From NCBI RefSeq assembly GCF_900163665.1, contig NZ_FUIA01000014.1:1-64000 (forward strand): DNA of 64,000 nucleotides, written 5' to 3'. The DNA is from Frigoribacterium sp. JB110. Its GTDB lineage: Bacteria > Actinomycetota > Actinomycetes > Actinomycetales > Microbacteriaceae. The notes below the pieces were generated by a model. That model saw only the letters and a list, made by a program, of their open reading frames with translations. It did not search any database and was not told the DNA's origin. The position numbers and the translations under genes were made by a program. Shown here piece by piece: positions 1-9,556 of this stretch (position 1 is the stretch's first letter; every line of letters starts with the position of its first letter).

Positions 1-61
1 CTTTATACGTGAGGCACACGCTGCCGCTCCCGGACCTTTTAGCTGAGTCAAGTCGCGGTCT

Positions 62-75
62 TGACAGCGCTGTCA
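62..75. promoter_or_regulatory. LacI-family operator overlapping a promoter
   Basis: TGACAGCGCTGTCA is a perfect 14-bp palindrome with the central GCGC typical of LacI-family operators. It overlaps a TTGACA hexamer at 61-66 that could be the -35 element; GATGCT 18 nt further is a weak -10. It lies about 70 bp before the first GH92 start, so the mannosidase operon is probably repressed until a sugar effector is bound. The regulator gene is not in the window. Confidence 0.65.
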
Positions 76-142
76 GAACTCTGCGATGCTTCCCGTGCGG
101 CGTGAAGAGGCGCCCATCACGACGACGTGTCCGAGGAGCTCC

Positions 143-3100
143 ATGCACACCCAGGCGGCAGAACAGCGCCCATCGAACGGCCTCCGCGGAGCGCTGCGCA
201 CGGCGGTCGCCGTGGCGGCGGCGCTCGTGGTCGCGGCCCCCGCCCTCGCGGCGGCGCCCGCGACGGCGGCCCCCGCGGCCGAAGACCTCACCGGCTACGT
301 GAACCCCTTCATCGGCACGCAGGACGACGGGAACACGTACCCCGGCGCGAGCGTGCCGTTCGGCATGGTGCAGTTCTCGCCGGACAACGGGCACAACGTC
401 GGCTACGACTACGGCAATTCGCGCATCCGCGGGTTCTCCCTCGTGCACCTCTCCGGCGTCGGATGCGGCCTGGGCGGCCTGATGCCGGTGCTGCCGACCA
501 CGGGGGTCCCCGACGAGACGCGCTACGAGGACTACGCCCTCGGCTACTCCCACGACGACGAGGACGCGGCTCCGGGGTACTACCGCGTCGGTCTGCAGGC
601 GCCGGCCGGCACGATCGATGCCGAACTGACCGCGACCGAGCACACCGCGGTGCAGCGGTACACCTTCCCGGAGACGTCGGAGGCGACGGTCCTGATCAAC
701 GCGGGCCAGGCGCTGAACTCGGTCACGGACTCGTCCGTGCGCATCGTGGACGACCGCACGGTCGAGACGACGATCACGTCGCGCGGCTTCTGCCAGGACA
801 CGCAGCCCTTCACGGTCCACACCCTCACGACCTTCGACCGCGACATCGCCTCGTCGGGAACCTGGGACGGGGACGAGGTCTCCGCGGACGCGCGCAGCGC
901 GGACGGCGAGCGCACGGGGGCGTACGTCACGTTCGACGCGACCACGGATCGCGACGTCGAGGCCGTCACATCCCTCAGCTACGTGGACGCGGAGGGCGCC
1001 AGGGCGAACCACGACGCGGAGGTTGCCGCGTTCGACGACGCGCACGATGCGGCGGCGGCCGCGTGGCAGGAGCGGCTGGCCTCGGTGCAGGTCCCGACGA
1101 CCGACGAGGAGCAGGCGAGGGTCTTCTACTCGGCGCTGTACCGCAGCTTCCTCGCACCGAACACGGGGACGGACGTCGACGGGCGCTACCGCGGCTGGGA
1201 CGGCGACGTCCACAGCGCGGACGGCTTCACGTACTACCAGAACTTCTCGCTGTGGGACACCTACCGGACCCAGCAGCAGCTGCTGTACCTGCTCGCGCCC
1301 GAGGAGTCCCGGGACATGGCGATCTCGGTCGTCACAGCGGGCGAGCAGCTCGGGTGGCTGCCCCGGTGGGGATACGGCCCCGTCGAGACGAACATCATGA
1401 CGGGAGACCCCGGCACTGCCTTCCTCGTCAGCGCCTGGAACCAGGGGCTGCTCGAAGGGTACGAGGAGCGCGCGTACGCCGTGCTCGCGCACAACGCCGA
1501 CAATCAGCCGGACGAGACATCCGTCGCGAACGGGCGGGCGGGCAACGACGTGTACCTCGAGGACGGCTACGTGCCGCACGAGCCGTCGGAGAACGGTCGG
1601 CCGGGCGACTACGACCTGCACCACGGCGGATCCGCGACGCTCGAGTACGCGCTGTCCGACGCCCTGCTCTCGACGATGGCGGCCGGTCTCGGGCACGACG
1701 CCGACGCGCAGCGGTACGCGGTCAGGGGAGAGAACTACCGCGCGATCTTCGACCGGACGACGGAGAGCTTCCGCGCCCGCGACCGCTCCGGATTCTTCAT
1801 CGGAGACCCCGACCCGGCCCAGGCGACCGGATTCCACGAGGGCACCGCGGTGCAGTACCAGTGGCTCGTGCCGCAGGACGTGCCGGGCCTCATCGACATG
1901 CTCGGCGGCGCGGACGCGACCGAGGAGCGCCTCGACGAGTTCTTCGCCTTCGCGCAGCTCCAGGAGGACCCCGAGGGCACCGCGCGGGACGTGTGGGTCA
2001 ACGGCACGTACTCGTACTACGGCCAGCACACCTACAACCCGAACAACGAGCCGGATCTGCACGCGCCGTACCTGTACCAGTGGACCGGCCAGCCGTGGAA
2101 GACGACCGACGTCGTCCGCGCCGCGCTGACGCTGTTCACCGACGGGCCCACCGGCGTCACGGGCAACGACGACCTCGGCACGATGTCGGCCTGGTACGTG
2201 CTCTCGGCGGTCGGCGCCTACCCGATCGTGCCGGGCACGGACGTGTGGGGCCTGTCGACGCCCGCGTTCGAGAGCGTCGACATCGCCCTCGACGAGGACT
2301 GGTTCGGCACGGATGCGCTGCACATCCGCGCGCCCGGCCTCACCGACGAGAACCGCTACACGCAGTCGGTCACCGCATCGAGCGGCCTCGGCGCCGTGGA
2401 GCGCAGCCACCTCACGGGCGACGAGCTCGTCGGGGCGGGGACGCTGACGTTCGACGTCGGCTCTGAGCCGTCCGACTGGGCGACGGCGGACGGATCCACT
2501 CCCGACGCGATCGTTTCGGCGGGGGAGGTCCCGAGCCGCCTCACGGCCAGGGTCTCGCCCGGGCATGCCGCGGTCGAGGCGGGCGGGTCGACGGAGGTCT
2601 CCGTCGAGGTGCTCGCGCAGGCGGAGGGCGAGGCCGGCGGCACCGTGCGCGTCGACGGCGGAGACGACGTCGTGGCATCCGCCGGCGGCGAGTCCTGGTC
2701 GCTCGACTCCGACGGATTCCCCGTCTCCGAGGACATCCCGCTCTCCCTCTCGGTCCGCCCCGGGGTCATCGCGGGAACCTATCCGGTGACGGTGACGGTC
2801 GCGGACGACGCGGGGACGGAGATCGAGCTGTCGACGTCCGTCACCGTGGGCGACGACGCGTGGCTCGCAGACGCGTTCGACGACGTGGGCATCGGCGACG
2901 CGAGGGAGGGCAACGCCGACTTCGACGGAGGCGGCGCCTACCTGCTGCGCGACGCGCTCACGGACCTCGGCTTCGTCCAGGGTGCGGCAGGAGCCGTGCC
3001 CGGCACGGACGCGACGTTCGTCGTCCCCGCCGTCGAGGCGGGAGAGCCGGACAACGTGCGGGCCGACGGCCAGGAGCTCGAGGTCCCCGACGCGTTCCGC

Positions 3101-4096
3101 CGGTCGACGTCGCTGAGCCTCGTCGGCGCCACGAACAACGGCTCGCCCCACGCCGGAGGCGCGCTGACGCTGCAGTACACCGACGGGACGCAGTCCGAGA
3201 CGCAGGTCGAGCTCAGCGACTGGTGCACGGGCGATCCCGCGGAGGGCAACGTCGTGGTCGCGAAGGCCGGCCAGCGCGGGAACGGCACGGGAGACCCGCA
3301 GAACATCGGATGCGGCCTCTACGCGACCGCGCCCATCGCCGTTCCGGACGGGAAGACGCTGGAGTCGATCACGCTCCCCGAAGCGCAGAACATGCACGTC
3401 TTCACGGTCGCCTTCGAGACCCCGAACCCGGTGACGCCCGAGCTCGCGGCCGAGGCCTCGGACGAGGAGCCCGCGGAGGGCGACGACGTGGCCGTGACGG
3501 TGCGCGCCGATCCGTCGGCCGCCGAGGGCGAGATCGTCGTGACGGTCGCCGAGGACGGCGACGAACGGGCGGCGGCCGCGGCCGACGGCGCGGATCGGAT
3601 CACGGCGCCGATGACGGACGGCGTCGCCGGCTTCTCCGTCACCGCGACCGCCGAGGCCGTCCGGTACCGCGTCGAGTTCGTGCCGGCCGACGGCACGCTG
3701 TTCTCCCCGGCCTCCCTCGAAGACGGGATCACGGTGCAGGCGGCCCCCGGATCGGGAGACGACGGGGACGATCAGGGCGACGGCGACGGCGACGGCGATG
3801 CCGATGACGACGGTCAGGACGACGACGACGGCGATGACGGTGGTCAGGGCGACGACGGTCAGGGCGACGACGGCCGGGACGGCGACGCCCAGGACGGCGA
3901 CGGACAGGCCGACGACGACCAGGGCGCCGGCGACGGCGCCGCCGCGGCGGTCGATGCCTCGGACGACGCGCTGGCCGTGACCGGCGGCGGGGTCTCCCTC
4001 GCCGTCCTCGCCGTCCTCGCCGCGGGGCTCGTCGCTCTCGCCGCGGGCGCCGCGCTGCGCCTGCGCGGTCGGCGCCGCACGGAGGCGGGCCGATGA
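143..4096 (+). CDS. Secreted, wall-anchored GH92 alpha-mannosidase
   Basis: Predicted exo-acting, calcium-dependent alpha-mannosidase of family GH92 that trims alpha-mannan or N-glycan mannose outside the cell. ATG 143 follows a GAGGAG ribosome site and gives 1317 residues with a classical signal peptide (hydrophobic VAVAAALVVAAPALAA, residues about 20-36). The GH92 N-terminal beta domain (VNPFIGTQDDGNTYPGAS) is followed by the (alpha/alpha)6 catalytic domain with HHGGSATLEYAL near residue 493 and GNDDLGTMSAWY near 674, which carry the family's acid/base residues. Ig-like domains follow, then an Asp/Gly-rich linker with a 15-bp tandem repeat (3842-3871). The C-terminus is LAVTG, a hydrophobic helix and RGRRR: a sortase (class E-like) anchor. 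The next GH92 gene starts 47 bp downstream, presumably in the same operon. Substrate linkage cannot be read from sequence. Confidence 0.93.
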   Translation: MHTQAAEQRPSNGLRGALRTAVAVAAALVVAAPALAAAPATAAPAAEDLTGYVNPFIGTQDDGNTYPGASVPFGMVQFSPDNGHNVGYDYGNSRIRGFSLVHLSGVGCGLGGLMPVLPTTGVPDETRYEDYALGYSHDDEDAAPGYYRVGLQAPAGTIDAELTATEHTAVQRYTFPETSEATVLINAGQALNSVTDSSVRIVDDRTVETTITSRGFCQDTQPFTVHTLTTFDRDIASSGTWDGDEVSADARSADGERTGAYVTFDATTDRDVEAVTSLSYVDAEGARANHDAEVAAFDDAHDAAAAAWQERLASVQVPTTDEEQARVFYSALYRSFLAPNTGTDVDGRYRGWDGDVHSADGFTYYQNFSLWDTYRTQQQLLYLLAPEESRDMAISVVTAGEQLGWLPRWGYGPVETNIMTGDPGTAFLVSAWNQGLLEGYEERAYAVLAHNADNQPDETSVANGRAGNDVYLEDGYVPHEPSENGRPGDYDLHHGGSATLEYALSDALLSTMAAGLGHDADAQRYAVRGENYRAIFDRTTESFRARDRSGFFIGDPDPAQATGFHEGTAVQYQWLVPQDVPGLIDMLGGADATEERLDEFFAFAQLQEDPEGTARDVWVNGTYSYYGQHTYNPNNEPDLHAPYLYQWTGQPWKTTDVVRAALTLFTDGPTGVTGNDDLGTMSAWYVLSAVGAYPIVPGTDVWGLSTPAFESVDIALDEDWFGTDALHIRAPGLTDENRYTQSVTASSGLGAVERSHLTGDELVGAGTLTFDVGSEPSDWATADGSTPDAIVSAGEVPSRLTARVSPGHAAVEAGGSTEVSVEVLAQAEGEAGGTVRVDGGDDVVASAGGESWSLDSDGFPVSEDIPLSLSVRPGVIAGTYPVTVTVADDAGTEIELSTSVTVGDDAWLADAFDDVGIGDAREGNADFDGGGAYLLRDALTDLGFVQGAAGAVPGTDATFVVPAVEAGEPDNVRADGQELEVPDAFRRSTSLSLVGATNNGSPHAGGALTLQYTDGTQSETQVELSDWCTGDPAEGNVVVAKAGQRGNGTGDPQNIGCGLYATAPIAVPDGKTLESITLPEAQNMHVFTVAFETPNPVTPELAAEASDEEPAEGDDVAVTVRADPSAAEGEIVVTVAEDGDERAAAAADGADRITAPMTDGVAGFSVTATAEAVRYRVEFVPADGTLFSPASLEDGITVQAAPGSGDDGDDQGDGDGDGDADDDGQDDDDGDDGGQGDDGQGDDGRDGDAQDGDGQADDDQGAGDGAAAAVDASDDALAVTGGGVSLAVLAVLAAGLVALAAGAALRLRGRRRTEAGR

Positions 4097-4143
4097 GAAC
4101 CCGCCGGACAGAATTCCATCCGACTGACAGGAGAGGTGCATCG

Positions 4144-7100
4144 ATGTCCCCTTCACACCCGGAGCGCGCCCGCGGGCCGCGACGATCGCGGCTCGGCGCC
4201 GCCGCCGTGACCGCCGCGCTCGTCTTCGGCGCGGTCGCCGGGGGAGGCCTGCCGGCCGCCGCCGCGGAACCCGAGTGGGTCGCTGCGCCCGCGGACCACG
4301 TCGACACGCTCAACGGCACGGGCATCGGCGGAGACGTGGTCGGTTCGATCAACAACTTCCCCGGCCCCGCCGTGCCGTTCGGCATGGCGCAGTTCTCGCC
4401 GGACACGAAGGACACGTACGCCGGGTACCAGTACCACAACGAGCAGATGAAGGGGTTCAGCATGAACCACGCCTCTGCCGGGTGCTACGTGTTCGGCGAC
4501 CTCCCGATCCTCCCGATCACGGGCGACGTCGGATCCTCCCCCTGGAACACGACCCAGCGGTACACGCACGACGACGAGATCGGCGAGCCCGGCTACTACG
4601 CGGTGACCTTCCCCGACTCCGGCATCCGCAGCGAGCTGACGGCGACGGACCGCGTCGGCCTCAGCCGCATCAGCTTCCCGGACGGCTCGCCCGCGCACCT
4701 CACCCTCCGCGCGGGCGGGTCGATCAACGGCAACAGCGCCGCCGACCTCCGCGTCATCGATTCGCGCACGGTGGAGGGGTCCGCGACGACTGGCGACTTC
4801 TGCGGCAAGGGCAACACCTACACGATCCACTTCCGGCTGAGCTTCGACCAGGACTTCATCGATCACGGCACCTGGGACGGCGACGCCGTCGAGCAGGGGT
4901 CGGACGAGGCCTCCTCGCCGCGCGCCGGAGCGTACTTCTCCTTCCCCGAGGGCACGACGCTGCAGACGAAGATGGCCGTCTCGTACGTCTCGACCGAAGG
5001 AGCCGAGGCGAACATGGCGGCGGAGGCTCCCGGATGGGACTTCGACGACGTGCGCGCCGACGGCGAAGAGCGGTGGAACGAGGCGCTCTCGAAGGTCCGG
5101 ATCTCGCAGGGCTCCGACGAGGACGTCGAGACCTTCTACACGTCGCTGTACCGCTCGCTGCTGCACCCGAACGTCTTCAACGACGTCGACGGGCGCTACA
5201 TCGGGTTCGACGGCGAGATCCGCTCCGTGGAGGAAGGGCGCACGCACTACGCGAACTTCTCCGACTGGGACACGTACCGCACGCTCACGCCGCTGCAGAC
5301 GATCCTGTTCCCCGACGTCGCGTCCGACATGGCGCAGTCGCTCGTGCTCGACGCCGAGCAGTCGGGCTCCCTCCCGCGCTGGCCCGTCGCGAACTCGGCG
5401 ACAGGCCAGATGACCGGCGACAGCGTGAGTGCGCTGATCTCGCAGATCCACGCGTTCGGCGGCACGGACTTCGACGCCGCCTCCGCGCTCGACTTCATGG
5501 TCGCGGCGGCGGATGACGGGGGAGAGGGCCTCGACGGCTACGTGCAGCGGCCGGGCGCCGAGATCTACGCGGAGCGCGAGTACGCGCCGCAGGTCGAGGC
5601 GTTCCGGGGCGACCATCAGATCGTCGGCGGCTCGGTCACGCTCGAATGGTCGATCGACGACTTCGCCATCGGGCGCCTCGCCGCCGCCCTCGGAGAAGAC
5701 GACGTCGTCGAACGGTTCCAGACGCGCTCGAACTTCTGGCAGAACCTCTTCGACCCCGCGCAGAACGCGATCGCCGCCCGCGCGGACGACGGGTCGTTCC
5801 TCGATGCGTCCGACCTGGGATCCGGCTTCGGGCAGCCCGGCTGGGACGAGGGCAACGCGGAGCAGTACCTCTGGATGGTGCCGCAGAACATCACCGGCCT
5901 GGCGTCCGCGCTCGGCGGCCGGGAGGCGACCGCGGAGCGGCTGGACACGTTCATGACTCACTTGAACTCCGGCGCGAACGAGCCGTACCTGTGGGCGGGC
6001 AACGAGCCGAACTTCCTCGTGCCGTGGATCTACAACTACCTCGGGCAGCCGTGGAAGACGCAGGCGTCGGTCGATCGGGTGCGCACGTCGCTGTTCACGG
6101 CGGAGCCCGACGGCGCGCCGGGCAACGACGACCTCGGCGCGATGTCGAGCTGGTACGTCTGGGCCGCGATGGGCCTCGTGCCCGCGACGCCCGGCACGCC
6201 CCTGCTCACGGTGAACACGCCGACGTTCGACCACGTGCGGATCGAGCTGAGCGGCGACCGGTCGCTGACGATCAACGCTCCCGGCGCGACGAGCGGCGAG
6301 CGGTACATCGACGGCCTGTCGGTCGACGGGGAGGCGTCGGACAGTGCCGCGCTGCCGGAGTCGGTGCTGAGCACGGGCGGCGTGGTCGATCTCGACCTCT
6401 CGGCGGAGCCCGGATCGTCCTGGGCGACCGCCGCGTCGTCGGCGCCCCCGTCGTTCGGCGACGGCGGCACCGGTTTCGCGCTGTCCACGGGCGCGGGGGT
6501 CGTCGACGCGAGCGCGGGCGAGAGCGCGACGGCGGAGATCGTCGCCAAGGCGTTCGACACCGATCTCGAGACCATCGACGTCTCCGCGACGTCGGAGGAA
6601 GAGGGCATCGCGGTCGATGCGGCACCGATCGACGTCTCGGCGGACGGGCCGTCGACGGGGCGGTTCGCGATCGAGGTCGGCGCCGACGTCGCCGAGGGCT
6701 ACTATCCGATCGTCGTCACGGCGACCGCCGGCGAGTACGAGCGCGTGCAGCAGGTGACCGTGCGCGTGACGGACGAAGGCGGGTTCGCGCGCGCGATGAA
6801 CGTGATCGCGACGGCGACCGCCGAGACGCGCGGCGAGGCCGACTTCGACACCGCGGGCAACAGCTACGCGCGCGAGGAGCTCGAGAAGGTGTCGCTGAGC
6901 CCGGGGAGCACGTTCTCGGTCGGCGAGCTCGAGGCGACGTGGCCGGCCAGCCCGGCGGGATACGCCGATGCGGTGCGCCCGGACGGGCAGACGATCCGGC
7001 TGCCGTTCGACCCGACGACGATCTCCTTCGTCGGCGCGGCGCGCGACGGCGGGGCGCGGGCCGAGGCGACCGTCGCGTTCGACGACGGCTCGACGCAGGA

Positions 7101-8004
7101 CGTCCCCCTCGAGCTCGGCGACTGGGTGATCCCGGACGCGGACGGCAACCCGGTGTACGGCAACTCCGTGGTCGCGAAGATGCCGATGCGGTACGCGACG
7201 ACCGACCTGCAGGGCGCGTACGTGTACGCGACGGAGCCGTACTCCGCGCCCGAGGGGCGGACGATCGAGAGCGTGACGCTGCCGAGCGGGGGCGACGCGG
7301 ACCGACTGCGCCTGTTCGCGATCGCCGACGACGGCGTCGCCTCTGAACCCGCGGAGACGACGCTCCACGTGGAGCTGTCGTCCGACGCCGTCGTCGACGG
7401 CGAGACCGCGAACGCGACGGTCACCGTCACGCCGACGGCCGAGGGATGGATCGTCGTCGACGAGCGTGAGGGATCCTCGGCGCGTGCCGCCGCGTCGAGC
7501 CGCACGGAGCTGTCGGGCGGCGTCGCGGAGATCCCGGTCAGGCCGACGGGCGAGGGCCGGCACTCCTACCTGGCGTCCTTCGTCCCCGCGGATCCCGATG
7601 CGTTCGCCCCCTCGGAAGCGACCTTCGAGATCACCGTGTCGGACGGGTCGGACGGAGACGGCGACGGCGATTCGGACGGCGACGGCGACAACGGTGACGG
7701 CGACGACGACCAGGGCTCCGGTGACGGCGACGACCAGGGCTCCGGTGACGGCGACGACCAGGGCTCCGACGACGGCCAGGGCTCAGGCGACGACCAGGGC
7801 GACGACCAGGCTGCGGCCGGCGGCGGCGCGGATGCGGGCTCCGGCGATGCGGCGGCCGACGGGTCGAACGGCGGCATGCTCAGCGAGACCGGCATGTCGG
7901 GCACGGCATGGGCCGCCGCGGGGCTGATCGCTCTCGCCGCGATCGGCGTCGGAGCCCGGCTGGTGAGGCGCTCCGGGCGCGCCGCGGGGTCCGCGCTGCG
8001 GTAG
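4144..8004 (+). CDS. Secreted, wall-anchored GH92 alpha-mannosidase (second copy)
   Basis: A second GH92 alpha-mannosidase, 1286 residues, with the same architecture but clearly diverged from the upstream copy. ATG 4144 is preceded by AGGAGAGG; an in-frame ATG at 4093 would overlap the upstream stop but lacks that site. It has a signal peptide, VGGSVTLEWS near residue 493 and GNDDLGAMSSWY near 660 in the catalytic domain, C-terminal Ig-like modules, and a DDQGSGDG repeat linker. It ends in LSETG, a transmembrane helix and an Arg-rich tail (sortase signal). Two different anchored GH92 enzymes in one operon suggest sequential removal of differently linked mannoses. No transporter or regulator lies next to them inside the window. 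Confidence 0.93.
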   Translation: MSPSHPERARGPRRSRLGAAAVTAALVFGAVAGGGLPAAAAEPEWVAAPADHVDTLNGTGIGGDVVGSINNFPGPAVPFGMAQFSPDTKDTYAGYQYHNEQMKGFSMNHASAGCYVFGDLPILPITGDVGSSPWNTTQRYTHDDEIGEPGYYAVTFPDSGIRSELTATDRVGLSRISFPDGSPAHLTLRAGGSINGNSAADLRVIDSRTVEGSATTGDFCGKGNTYTIHFRLSFDQDFIDHGTWDGDAVEQGSDEASSPRAGAYFSFPEGTTLQTKMAVSYVSTEGAEANMAAEAPGWDFDDVRADGEERWNEALSKVRISQGSDEDVETFYTSLYRSLLHPNVFNDVDGRYIGFDGEIRSVEEGRTHYANFSDWDTYRTLTPLQTILFPDVASDMAQSLVLDAEQSGSLPRWPVANSATGQMTGDSVSALISQIHAFGGTDFDAASALDFMVAAADDGGEGLDGYVQRPGAEIYAEREYAPQVEAFRGDHQIVGGSVTLEWSIDDFAIGRLAAALGEDDVVERFQTRSNFWQNLFDPAQNAIAARADDGSFLDASDLGSGFGQPGWDEGNAEQYLWMVPQNITGLASALGGREATAERLDTFMTHLNSGANEPYLWAGNEPNFLVPWIYNYLGQPWKTQASVDRVRTSLFTAEPDGAPGNDDLGAMSSWYVWAAMGLVPATPGTPLLTVNTPTFDHVRIELSGDRSLTINAPGATSGERYIDGLSVDGEASDSAALPESVLSTGGVVDLDLSAEPGSSWATAASSAPPSFGDGGTGFALSTGAGVVDASAGESATAEIVAKAFDTDLETIDVSATSEEEGIAVDAAPIDVSADGPSTGRFAIEVGADVAEGYYPIVVTATAGEYERVQQVTVRVTDEGGFARAMNVIATATAETRGEADFDTAGNSYAREELEKVSLSPGSTFSVGELEATWPASPAGYADAVRPDGQTIRLPFDPTTISFVGAARDGGARAEATVAFDDGSTQDVPLELGDWVIPDADGNPVYGNSVVAKMPMRYATTDLQGAYVYATEPYSAPEGRTIESVTLPSGGDADRLRLFAIADDGVASEPAETTLHVELSSDAVVDGETANATVTVTPTAEGWIVVDEREGSSARAAASSRTELSGGVAEIPVRPTGEGRHSYLASFVPADPDAFAPSEATFEITVSDGSDGDGDGDSDGDGDNGDGDDDQGSGDGDDQGSGDGDDQGSDDGQGSGDDQGDDQAAAGGGADAGSGDAAADGSNGGMLSETGMSGTAWAAAGLIALAAIGVGARLVRRSGRAAGSALR
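7705..7805 (+). repeat. 24-bp tandem repeat in wall-spanning linker
   Basis: Two exact 24-bp units (7705-7728, 7729-7752) and a third partial, degenerating unit encode DDQGSGDG repeats just before the sortase motif. Acidic, flexible linkers of this kind let an anchored enzyme reach through the wall. Copy number probably varies between strains. Confidence 0.75.
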
Positions 8005-8013
8005 CGCGCCGCC

Positions 8014-8067
8014 GAGGTCGCCCCTTCTTGCGCCCGTCTCCGACGGGGCGCGGGGAGGGGCGGCCTC
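8014..8067 (+). terminator. Terminator after the GH92 operon
   Basis: An imperfect inverted repeat (GAGGTCGCCCC at 8014-8024 against GGGGCGGCCTC at 8057-8067, with an inner GCGCCCGTC/GACGGGGCGC stem) sits 10 bp after the stop of the second GH92 gene. Confidence 0.6.
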
Positions 8068-8131
8068 GTGCTGGGCGAGGCGATCCGGGCGGAGCGGCGC
8101 GCCGCCGGGGCGGCGGGTCTCTGCGCCGCGG

Positions 8132-8863
8132 CTACCGGGCGGCTCGGCGCTCGTGCGCCTCGAGCCGGCCGATCACGGCGTCCGCGACCGCGAGCACGTC
8201 CCGCCATGCCGCGGGATCCGTCGTAGCGACGCGTCGACGGGCGAGGAGCAGGAGACGCGTGCCGCCGGCCGGGCTCGACCTCGGAGCGCCGCTGGCTGCG
8301 GGAGAGTCGCGCGAGGAGGTCGGGGTCGAAGAGCCCGCTCGCCGTTCCCGCGGTCTCGGGATGCGCGTACAGGACGAATTCACCGTGGAACGCCGGCGGC
8401 CAGCGAGAGCCGATGGGCAAGGGTCGTACTGCGGGGTGTGCGCTGTCGCAGTGCGCTGCCGGTGAACAGCTCGAGAGCACCATCGGCGGCAGGGGCACGG
8501 AGACGTCGATTGCGACGTACCTGGTGCGCGATCTTCTGACCATGTCCGCGTACTCGCCGAACTCGACGTGGCGCGGGTTCGCGACGACGACGCGTCGGGA
8601 GAGGCAGCGCTCGCTGTCTTCGATCTCGAACAGGGCGTTCGGGAAGGGCGCGGCCTCCGCTCCGAGCGCGATGACGAGGAGCACGATGTGCAGCACCACC
8701 CTCGCGCACCGCGGCCCCGATGAATGTGGTGCTCGCCGTCCCACCGCCGGCGCCCCACCCGTCGGAGGCCCCGGACTGCAGTCGCGGTGATCAGCGCCCA
8801 AGCGAAGCGCACGCGACTGCCTTGGGCGACCGTTGGGCTTGTGCGTGCTGCCGCTCCGCTCAC
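8132..8863 (-). pseudogene. Frameshifted remnant of a membrane-associated protein
   Basis: No single frame is open through a sensible protein, but protein-like segments tile across all three minus-strand frames in the right order. They are a hydrophobic RFAWALITATAV, then VVLHIVLLVIALGAEAAPF continuing into FGEYADMVRRSRTRYVAIDV, then LFTGSALRQRTPRSTT, then FHGEFVLYAHPETAG continuing into FDPDLLARLSRSQRR, and finally WRDVLAVADAVIGRLEAHE. At least three frameshifts are needed to join them. The parent looks like a one- or two-helix membrane protein with a soluble domain; I do not recognise the family. Flanking genes are intact, so decay is more likely than general sequencing error, though a low-quality patch is possible. 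Confidence 0.5.
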
Positions 8864-9492
8864 GCGGAAGACGTGGCTCGCGCGCCTTCAGGCGCGGTCG
8901 GTGTTCGTCCCGCCGTCTCACGTGGACGACTACGTGCGCACCCGTTACTTTCTTCGTGGCCGTCTGGTGAAAATGCTGGACGGCGGCAGCCTGCCGCGTC
9001 GTGGACGCGGTGGAACCGCAGCGCGAGCTCCGTCGTCGGACCGCGTTTTCTTCGCTCGATGCCAGGAACGTGGCTGAGTCGGTGAGCACGTCCGCTGGGT
9101 CGCGCGCTCTCGCGGAGCGCCGATTCGGGTGCGGCTGCGCCAGGTTCCGGGGCGAGGAGAGCACGGGGTGCCAGGTCTCCGCGGGTGAGGTCGTTGCGCT
9201 CCTCGTCGGTGAGATGGTGCAGGATATCGGGGAGCGTCAGGCGCATCACCTGGGCCCAGCGCGCCTCGGCGCGTCGCTGGGTGATCCGATAGACGAACAC
9301 GGTCGTGAGAAGGAAGGGCGCGAGGCCGGCGGCGAGGCCCGCGAGGAATACCATATCCTGCCAGACCGATATGGCCACGCCGATCCAGACGACCGCGGCC
9401 ATTAGGGCGAGCGCCCCGACGATCGATGTGATCCACACATCTAGACAATTCAAAGACAACCGAGGGCTGTGAAGGGGCTGTCCTGCAGACAT
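8860..9492 (-). CDS. Small two-helix membrane protein, C-terminus probably altered
   Basis: Unidentified. Starting at ATG 9492 (GGAGG 13 nt upstream) the product has two hydrophobic segments (about residues 16-40 and 47-68) followed by a charged region (RRAEARWAQVMRLTLPDILHHL). After about residue 125 the composition becomes Arg/Pro/Ser-rich and unlike a folded domain, while an alternative frame shows DPADVLTDSATFLASSEEN, so the real reading frame is probably broken near 9110. It belongs to the same decaying block as the neighbouring pseudogene and lies directly downstream of glnA. Confidence 0.4.
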   Translation of the reverse strand: MSAGQPLHSPRLSLNCLDVWITSIVGALALMAAVVWIGVAISVWQDMVFLAGLAAGLAPFLLTTVFVYRITQRRAEARWAQVMRLTLPDILHHLTDEERNDLTRGDLAPRALLAPEPGAAAPESALRESARPSGRAHRLSHVPGIERRKRGPTTELALRFHRVHDAAGCRRPAFSPDGHEESNGCARSRPRETAGRTPTAPEGARATSSA

Positions 9493-9496
9493 AGTG

Positions 9497-9536
9497 ATGG
9501 CCTGACCTCCTTGATTTTACGCGGAAGTCAGGCCAT
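9497..9536 (-). terminator. Terminator after glnA
   Basis: Arms 9497-9510 and 9523-9536 (ATGGCCTGACCTCC against GGAAGTCAGGCCAT) pair at 13 of 14 positions around a T-rich 12-nt loop, 20 bp after the glnA stop. The distal arm on the minus strand contains the GGAGG that would serve as ribosome site for the next gene. Confidence 0.75.
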
Positions 9537-9556
9537 CTGGAGGATCCTGCCGGCTT

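Noticed and set aside
2860..3980. Arg-rich frames overlapping the GH92 linker
   Set aside because: Out-of-frame readings of the Asp/Gly repeat; no ribosome site or protein-like segments.
4153..7563. Open frame of over 1100 codons antisense to the second GH92 gene
   Set aside because: Arg/His/Asp-rich shadow of the GH92 reading frame; the sense gene has signal peptide and catalytic motifs.
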